NCBI GenBank assembly: GCA_022822545.1
Contig: JAJEBE010000039.1
Coordinates: forward strand, 23,084-87,083
DNA: 64,000 nt
Origin: Anaerolineae bacterium
GTDB taxonomy: Bacteria > Chloroflexota > Anaerolineae > Aggregatilineales > Phototrophicaceae
Reading direction: 5' to 3'
Below are positions 59,234 through 64,000 of the stretch, piece by piece. Position 1 is the first letter of the stretch. Every line of letters starts with the position of its first letter. The translations under genes were made by a program, and so were the position numbers. Below the pieces are notes generated by a model, which was not told the DNA's origin, did not search any database, and saw only the letters and a list, made by a program, of their open reading frames with translations.

Positions 59234-60082
59234 CTAGCCTTTCAAACCGGTCAGCGAGATGCCTTGGATGAAGACACCTTGCATGAAGAAGAAGATGATG
59301 ATGATGGGCACAACCGCCATGGTCGAAGCCGCCATGAGGATGCTGAAGTCGGTGATGCCCTGCGAGTTGTGGTAGAGAGCCAAGCCCAGGGACATGGGGT
59401 AAAGCGAGCGCTCATTGAGGTAGATGAGGGGACCAATGAAGTCATTCCAGGACCAGATGAATTGAAAGAGAGCGACGGTGGCCAGCGCCGGTTTGCAGAG
59501 CGGCAGGATGATGCGGGTGAGCAGGACCCATTCGGAGCCGCCATCGATGCGGGTGGCTTCGGAGAGTTCTTTGGGGATGCCCAGCATGAATTGACGCAGC
59601 ATGAAGATGAAGAAGGGGTGGCCGAAGTAAGCGGGCACAATCAGCGGCAGCCAGGTGTTGACCCAGCCAATTTTGCTGAAGCTGACAAAAAGCGGAATCA
59701 TGACGACATGGTAGGGCAGCATCAGTGTGGAAAGGACAAGCACGAAAACGAGATCACGACCTTTCCACTCGACGCGGGAGAAGCCGTAGGCGATCAAGCT
59801 GTTGGAGAGGAGGGCGCCGAAGACGGCGGCGACGGCGATTTGCAGCGAGTTGCCCAGGTATTGCAGGAAGGGCTGCTCTTCCAGGGCGCCGGGATAGTTG
59901 TCAAATTCGAGCGGCTTGGGAATCCAGACCGGCGGGTCGAGCAGGAGTTGGTCGATGGGCTTGAGGGAGGTGGTGATCATCCAGAAGAGGGGCAGGATGA
60001 AGGCGGCGGATAAGACGACCAGCAGGAAGAAAGATGCAGCGTTGTTTATGTTTGCGCGTTTGATGCCGAGATTCGCGATCAT
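59234..60082 (-). CDS. Sugar ABC transporter permease, MalG-like
   Basis: 282 residues from ATG 60082; a longer start at 60109 would run into a repeat and is rejected. Six membrane helices; EAA loop EATRIDGGSEWVLLTRIILP. Gene order is binding protein, MalG-like, MalF-like, GH3, so the two permeases are reversed relative to the usual malF-malG order. Confidence 0.92.
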   Translation of the reverse strand: MIANLGIKRANINNAASFFLLVVLSAAFILPLFWMITTSLKPIDQLLLDPPVWIPKPLEFDNYPGALEEQPFLQYLGNSLQIAVAAVFGALLSNSLIAYGFSRVEWKGRDLVFVLVLSTLMLPYHVVMIPLFVSFSKIGWVNTWLPLIVPAYFGHPFFIFMLRQFMLGIPKELSEATRIDGGSEWVLLTRIILPLCKPALATVALFQFIWSWNDFIGPLIYLNERSLYPMSLGLALYHNSQGITDFSILMAASTMAVVPIIIIFFFMQGVFIQGISLTGLKG

Positions 60083-60098
60083 AGGTTGTGGTGGTTGT

Positions 60099-60124
60099 GG
60101 GCGGCCCACCGGGCCGCCCTTACA
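60099..60124. repeat. GGGCGGCC hairpin, variant of the palindromic repeat
   Basis: GGGCGGCCCACCGGGCCGCCC then TTACA: GGGCGGCCC pairs with GGGCCGCCC around ACC-like loop. A strong hairpin between the binding-protein and MalG genes that could dampen transcription into the permeases. Confidence 0.6.
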
Positions 60125-60182
60125 AGATTTAGTCCAAAAGAGCGTGAGGGGTCAGCTAGTGGCTGACCCGATGCGGCTAATC

Positions 60183-61556
60183 CTAGAACTGGCGGTACTC
60201 GTTTTCGACGGCGTTTTGCACGGCGTCGAGCGCTTCTTGAGCCGATTTTTCTAGGCGCAGCGCTTGGTCGATTTCCGCTTGGAGGCGGTCCATGTAGAAA
60301 TTCGCCACCGGGATCATCGGCGTGGTCAAGCCGCGCGGACTGCCCATGCTCTCGAAGAAGGTGCGATAGTCGGGATAGTCGTCGAAGAGGGCGGCGATGC
60401 GCGGCACTTCGAGCGCGGCGGTGGAGCCGGTGGTGGTGCTTGGCGTATCTTTCCAGGCGGCGACCGTGGCCATGACGTTGTGATCGGTGATGCCGGACCA
60501 GAATTTGGCGAATTCGTAACCGGCGGCCGGGTTGGGCGCGCCGGAGGGGATAATCTGGTAGTTGCCCCAGATCCAGGTGCCCCAGCCGGTGCTGTCTTCT
60601 TCGCCAGCAACGGGCGGCAAATGCGTCACGCCCCAGCGGAAACCGTCGGCGGCGAAGCGCTGGAAGTCGCCCAGTTTCCAGGGACCGATGAGCTGCATGG
60701 AAAGACGCTCGGAGACGAATGGGTCTTGCGTGCCGCCGCGTTCGCCGGATAGCCCGGATTGGAAGCGCTGGAGGCGTTCGACGCCGTAACGTTCGCTGTA
60801 GGTCATCATCCACTCGAGGCCGCGGACGTTGCCCGGATGGTTCGCGGTGATGGCGTCGCTTTCGGCATCGTAGAGCTGGCCGCCGAAGTTGGCCATCCAG
60901 GATCTGGGGATGCCATGACCCTGGCCCAGGTGCAGCAAGCCCATGCGGTCATAGTTGCCGTCGGCGTCTTCCACCGTCAGCAGGGCGGCCATCTCGTCAA
61001 GTTCAGCGATATTTCTGGGGCCGACTTCGGGATCCAGGCCGACTTCTTCAAAGTGGGATTTGTTCCAAGCGAGGTCGTAGACGCCAAAGCCGCTGGGAGT
61101 GCCGTAGAGCACGCCATCGACGACGCCGCCATTGTATGCGGCCGGCGTCAGGAAGTCTTGGAAGGCGGCGACATCTTCCTCTGATCCAAGATCGGCGTAG
61201 GGCGTGATGCCACCAAGCGCGGCCAAGCCGGGCAATTCGTTGGAGCCGAAGAAGGTGGCGACATCGGGCGGGCTGCCGGAGGCAATCGCGGCGGTCAAGC
61301 GCACGAGAAAGTCCGCGTAGGGCACAACCAGCGGTTCGACGCGAATGGCGTCCTGATGCTCATGAAATTGATCAACAATATCCTGAACGTAGTTTTCCCA
61401 CTGTTCGGTCCAGCCGTGCCAATAGGTGATGGTGACGGGATCGTCCTGAGCGATGACGCTGGCGACGGGCAGTTGGCCGAGCGCGAGGGCGCTGGCGCCG
61501 CCCGCCATCGTCTTCAGCATATCGCGGCGCGATAGACCGTTATTCTTTTGAGTCAT
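60183..61556 (-). CDS. Extracellular sugar-binding protein of an ABC importer (Tat signal)
   Basis: 457 residues; GGAG 8 nt before ATG. The N-terminus has a twin-arginine signal: SRRDMLKTMAGGASALALG with an Ala-rich hydrophobic stretch ending at VIAQD. The mature part starts ITYWHGWTEQWENYVQDIVD, typical of family 1 solute-binding proteins for di- and oligosaccharides. Low-copy motifs such as GSPPDVATFFGSNE fit CUT1 proteins. No Cys lipobox follows, so attachment is by other means. Likely ligand: GlcNAc-type oligosaccharides, inferred from the GH3 gene. Confidence 0.92.
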   Translation of the reverse strand: MTQKNNGLSRRDMLKTMAGGASALALGQLPVASVIAQDDPVTITYWHGWTEQWENYVQDIVDQFHEHQDAIRVEPLVVPYADFLVRLTAAIASGSPPDVATFFGSNELPGLAALGGITPYADLGSEEDVAAFQDFLTPAAYNGGVVDGVLYGTPSGFGVYDLAWNKSHFEEVGLDPEVGPRNIAELDEMAALLTVEDADGNYDRMGLLHLGQGHGIPRSWMANFGGQLYDAESDAITANHPGNVRGLEWMMTYSERYGVERLQRFQSGLSGERGGTQDPFVSERLSMQLIGPWKLGDFQRFAADGFRWGVTHLPPVAGEEDSTGWGTWIWGNYQIIPSGAPNPAAGYEFAKFWSGITDHNVMATVAAWKDTPSTTTGSTAALEVPRIAALFDDYPDYRTFFESMGSPRGLTTPMIPVANFYMDRLQAEIDQALRLEKSAQEALDAVQNAVENEYRQF

Positions 61557-61692
61557 GAGATTGCTCCATTTTCGTAACAGGTTGGCGAAAGAAGTGATGC
61601 GGTTTTCCTATTTTTTATGTGGTCTGGTCACCTCCTATGAGTTGAGAATGGTGGCGGGTGGGCGTGGCGCGGGTGGGACGTGGCGCTGTGGA

Positions 61693-62604
61693 TTACTGGA
61701 AGTCATCGAAAGACCAGTGGTTGTTCCAGCGAACGTCGATCTCTTCGCGGACGCGTTGGTAGCGAATATCGGTTGACAGGCGAATGCGGTTGTCGGCGGA
61801 GATGTTGGTCGTGGAAGCGTGGGTGGTGTAGGCGCCGTGAACGACCATGTCGCCGGCTTCGTAATCGGCCATGAGCCAGCGAGTATCGAGGCGATCGGCG
61901 AGGGTGGGCAAATTCTTGGTCAGCCAGCCGCCCTTGCCCATATTCTTGTTGTAGGCGCTGATGCGTTCTTCCGGCGGCAAGTCGGCGTTGAGGGCGCTGA
62001 ACTCGGCTTCCTTGCGGCGGCCGAAGTGGTGCGAGTTTTCCAGGTAGACCAAGCCGCCCATGGTATGAGGAATATCGCCGATGGGGATCCAGCTCGTGCA
62101 GACGGTGTCGGCGCCGCCGCGCAGATACACCAGATCGTAATGGGCGCCGGTGGAGAGGGACTCGCCCGGGCGGATGTGGCGGATGAGCTTGCGTTTGTGC
62201 AGGTAAACCGGACCGTCGAAAAAGGCTTCGTAGAATTGCCAGATGGGCTGCGCCAGGCAGAAGGCTTCGTAGGCGGCCCAGCGATGGGTCTCCATCTGCA
62301 GCTTGCGGATGAGGTTCTTGTTTTCGTCGGCGCCGTCGTAGATGCCTTCGACCGGGTCGATGTCGCGGCGCACCAAGCCGGTATCACGGAAGGCGGCGAA
62401 GTAACGGCGGCGGAATGCGAGCACGGCGTCGCGGTCCAAGAGGCCCTTGAGCCAGAGGTAGCCCTGCTCTTGAAATTGCGCTTGCAAGTCCGACATGGGC
62501 TCGCCGGGGTCGGATGGCACCAACCAGCCGAGGCGGTTGGGCGCGCTGGAGAGGGTGTAGCCGTTGCTGGTCAGGGGTTCTCGTAAGATGGCTGTTTGCT
62601 GCAT
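61693..62604 (-). CDS. PhyH-type Fe(II)/2-oxoglutarate dioxygenase
   Basis: 303 residues; start at ATG 62604 is likely, though an internal start at about residue 37 (MSDLQAQFQEQGYLWLKG) is also plausible. The double-stranded beta-helix has the metal HxD in TGAHYDLVYLRGG, the distal His in VHGAYTTHAST, and a 2-oxoglutarate Arg in NRIRLSTDIRYQ. It hydroxylates a small substrate. It lies between two sugar-importer gene sets, so the substrate may be a sugar derivative (inference). Confidence 0.85.
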   Translation of the reverse strand: MQQTAILREPLTSNGYTLSSAPNRLGWLVPSDPGEPMSDLQAQFQEQGYLWLKGLLDRDAVLAFRRRYFAAFRDTGLVRRDIDPVEGIYDGADENKNLIRKLQMETHRWAAYEAFCLAQPIWQFYEAFFDGPVYLHKRKLIRHIRPGESLSTGAHYDLVYLRGGADTVCTSWIPIGDIPHTMGGLVYLENSHHFGRRKEAEFSALNADLPPEERISAYNKNMGKGGWLTKNLPTLADRLDTRWLMADYEAGDMVVHGAYTTHASTTNISADNRIRLSTDIRYQRVREEIDVRWNNHWSFDDFQ

Positions 62605-62839
62605 AAGGCAAAGTCTCTAAATTATCTTTGCGACATTGTAACGCAGAGGCGATGCTTTGCAAAATCGTTTCAACGGATAGCGGGTATTGCTTTGATTTAA
62701 TCCAGCACAAGTTAGGCGAGCGGAGATGGTGGCGGAGATCATCTCGGCGGCGCAATCGGTGGCCTGCCCTTAGGCAGCGCGGCACTGCCCGGCTAACGCT
62801 CGCCGCCGCGGCGTCTATTCCGCGCGCAACGAAACAGCC
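62605..62839. other. Intergenic region between the PhyH and second permease genes
   Basis: 235 bp, no credible gene. It probably holds the promoter of the PhyH gene (minus strand), but I cannot point to a convincing -10/-35 pair. Confidence 0.4.
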
Positions 62840-63724
62840 TCACTTCACGGCGCCCATGGTCAAGCCGCGGACGAGATAGCGCTGGAAGAAGAGCGCCATG
62901 ATGAAGGGCGGCAGCATTGTGACGACGGCCGCCGCCGACATATCCTCCCAAGCCACCTCGTATTGGCCGATAAAGAGCGTGAGCACGATGGTCAGGGGCT
63001 GGGAATCATTGCTGCGGCTGAATATCAGCGGGATGAGGAAATTGTTCCAAGACCAGAGCATGGCAACCAGGAAAACCGCCACCATGCCCGGACGCGCCAA
63101 AGGCAGGATGATGCTGTAGACCAGACGCCAACGCCCCGCGCCATCGACGCGGGCGGCATCCTGGATCTCATCCGGGATATCTCGCACGAAGGTGGTCATC
63201 ATCCATACCGAAAGCGGCAATAGCAGTGTGACAAAAATGAGAATAATGCCGACCAGGGTATCCACCAGCTCCAGTTCGGACATCAGGAAGAATAGCGCGA
63301 TCAACGAGACCCAGATGGGCAGCGGCAGCATCAACATAATCAGCAGGAAGATGAGATTTTTGCCGCGGAAGTTCATGCGGGCGAATACGTAGCCGGCGCC
63401 TGTGGACAAGATAGTGACGATGGCCGACGAGGCCACGCTGATGATGACGCTGTTGCGCAAGCCGGAGCTCATCAGTTCGGCAGTGGGCGAGAAGCCTCCG
63501 CTGCGGAATTTGGCGCCGGTGGTGAAGATGGTGCGGTATGAATCCAGGGTCGGTTGGGTCGGGAACCAGATTTTGTAGGGCGCGGCGTAGAGTTCCTGTC
63601 GGGTGGAGATGCTGCTGACGGCGACCCAGTAGATTGGCGCCAGCGCCCAGATCAGCACAATGGCGCAGCAGATGTAGATGACAGTGAGGCGCAGCCTTTC
63701 CTGCGCGCGCAGGCCCAGGCTCAT
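62840..63724 (-). CDS. Sugar ABC transporter permease, MalG-like (second importer)
   Basis: 294 residues; GGAG lies before ATG 63724, which overlaps the upstream permease stop by 4 nt (ATGA). Six helices; EAA loop AARVDGAGRWRLVYSIILP. It belongs to an importer separate from the one at 58.3-61.6 kb, and no binding protein for it is in view. Confidence 0.92.
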   Translation of the reverse strand: MSLGLRAQERLRLTVIYICCAIVLIWALAPIYWVAVSSISTRQELYAAPYKIWFPTQPTLDSYRTIFTTGAKFRSGGFSPTAELMSSGLRNSVIISVASSAIVTILSTGAGYVFARMNFRGKNLIFLLIMLMLPLPIWVSLIALFFLMSELELVDTLVGIILIFVTLLLPLSVWMMTTFVRDIPDEIQDAARVDGAGRWRLVYSIILPLARPGMVAVFLVAMLWSWNNFLIPLIFSRSNDSQPLTIVLTLFIGQYEVAWEDMSAAAVVTMLPPFIMALFFQRYLVRGLTMGAVK

Positions 63725-64000
63725 TTGTCGCGCACTCCTTGATTGTAAACGCGCAAGACAAAGATCAAGCCCACCGCCAGCGACATGAGCAGGACGATAT
63801 ATGAGAAGGCCGCGCCCAAGCCGACGCGCAGATCGCGGAAGACCAGTTCATAGTTGTACAACATCAGAGTTTTGGTGAAGGGATTGATGGCGCCGCCGGC
63901 CGATCCGCCCGCGGTCAGCGTCCAGACAACATCAAAGATTTGGAAGGCGGCGATGAACTCGACCACCAGGGCGATGCCGAAGGAGGGCAGCAGCAGCGGG
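63721..64000 (-). CDS. Sugar ABC transporter permease, MalF-like (5' part beyond the window)
   Basis: The C-terminal 92 codons of a permease; the frame stays open to the right edge (LLLPSFGIALVVEF), so the start lies outside. It shows AAFQIFDVVWTLTAGGSAGG and a final helix IVLLMSLAVGLIFVL, the usual end of MalF-like proteins. Overlaps the MalG-like gene by 4 nt. Confidence 0.88.
   Translation of the reverse strand, partial: PLLLPSFGIALVVEFIAAFQIFDVVWTLTAGGSAGGAINPFTKTLMLYNYELVFRDLRVGLGAAFSYIVLLMSLAVGLIFVLRVYNQGVRDK

Noticed and set aside
1..64000. tRNA, rRNA, transposase or phage genes
   Set aside because: I looked for T-loop-like GTTCGA-type blocks, rRNA-like blocks and transposase motifs and found none convincing; a covariance-model scan would be the decisive test.

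Overview
The window looks like a chromosomal stretch from a high-G+C, Gram-variable environmental bacterium, most likely a member of Chloroflexota (Anaerolineae-like). This is inference from gene content: a fused transaldolase/glucose-6-phosphate isomerase, a phosphomutase/DUF3090/PI-kinase-like trio, long acidic TPR proteins, GH5 and GH3 glycosidases, carbohydrate ABC importers with a Tat-type binding protein, and zinc-dependent phospholipase C-like and ScyD-like proteins. No rRNA, tRNA, CRISPR array, transposase or phage structural gene was recognised. Genes are densely packed on both strands, and several starts were moved from the longest reading frame on Shine-Dalgarno or overlap grounds.

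Layout. 1-827: the 5' part of surE. 1.07-5.75 kb: a probable zinc-homeostasis operon behind two tandem Zur-like operators: a Fur-family regulator, an aminotransferase-fold protein without a recognisable PLP lysine, a COG0523-like protein without a Walker A motif, a full COG0523 GTPase and a WD40 protein. 5.9-15.2 kb: an APH-like kinase, two acidic proteins with recurring Trp-Leu motifs, mutY, a transglutaminase-like protein, an aspartic-protease pair and an ABC-2 permease. 15.4-16.5 kb: a DUF6941/HicA-like/HicB-like operon of lower G+C. 16.7-19.9 kb: tal-pgi and a cold-shock gene converging on a shared terminator. 20.2-25.6 kb: a GT-C membrane protein, a DUF692 protein, and the phosphomutase/DUF3090/SCO1664 trio with a Uma2 gene inserted. 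25.6-34.6 kb: mostly plus-strand metabolic enzymes (GH5, hydrolase, nitroreductase, methyltransferase, PfkB sugar kinase, sulfatase, YbdK-like ligase).

34.6-50.6 kb is rich in envelope functions: a LysM protein with four 51-bp acidic repeats whose stop overlaps the start of an APH-like kinase, a WecA/MraY-type transferase, several large membrane proteins, a LexA-like winged-helix gene broken by a perfect 10-bp tandem duplication, a secreted beta-propeller and a LysM-M23 endopeptidase. 51.0-54.9 kb is an A+T-richer accessory island: a SEC-C protein overlapping a membrane protein, a DNA methyltransferase fused to an HNH nuclease domain, and a protein with a possible HEPN-type motif. 55.3-64 kb holds a beta-propeller, a cytoplasmic NagZ-like GH3 enzyme with a complete sugar ABC importer, a PhyH-type dioxygenase and part of a second importer.

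Two families of short intergenic repeats recur: one built on GTAGGGGCGAC...GTCGCCCG and one on ACCACAGAG..GCAGAG. The observations I rate highest are the trio module with its insertion, the zinc operon with two degenerate enzyme relatives, the repeat-protein/kinase pair, the methyltransferase-HNH island and the 10-bp duplication.
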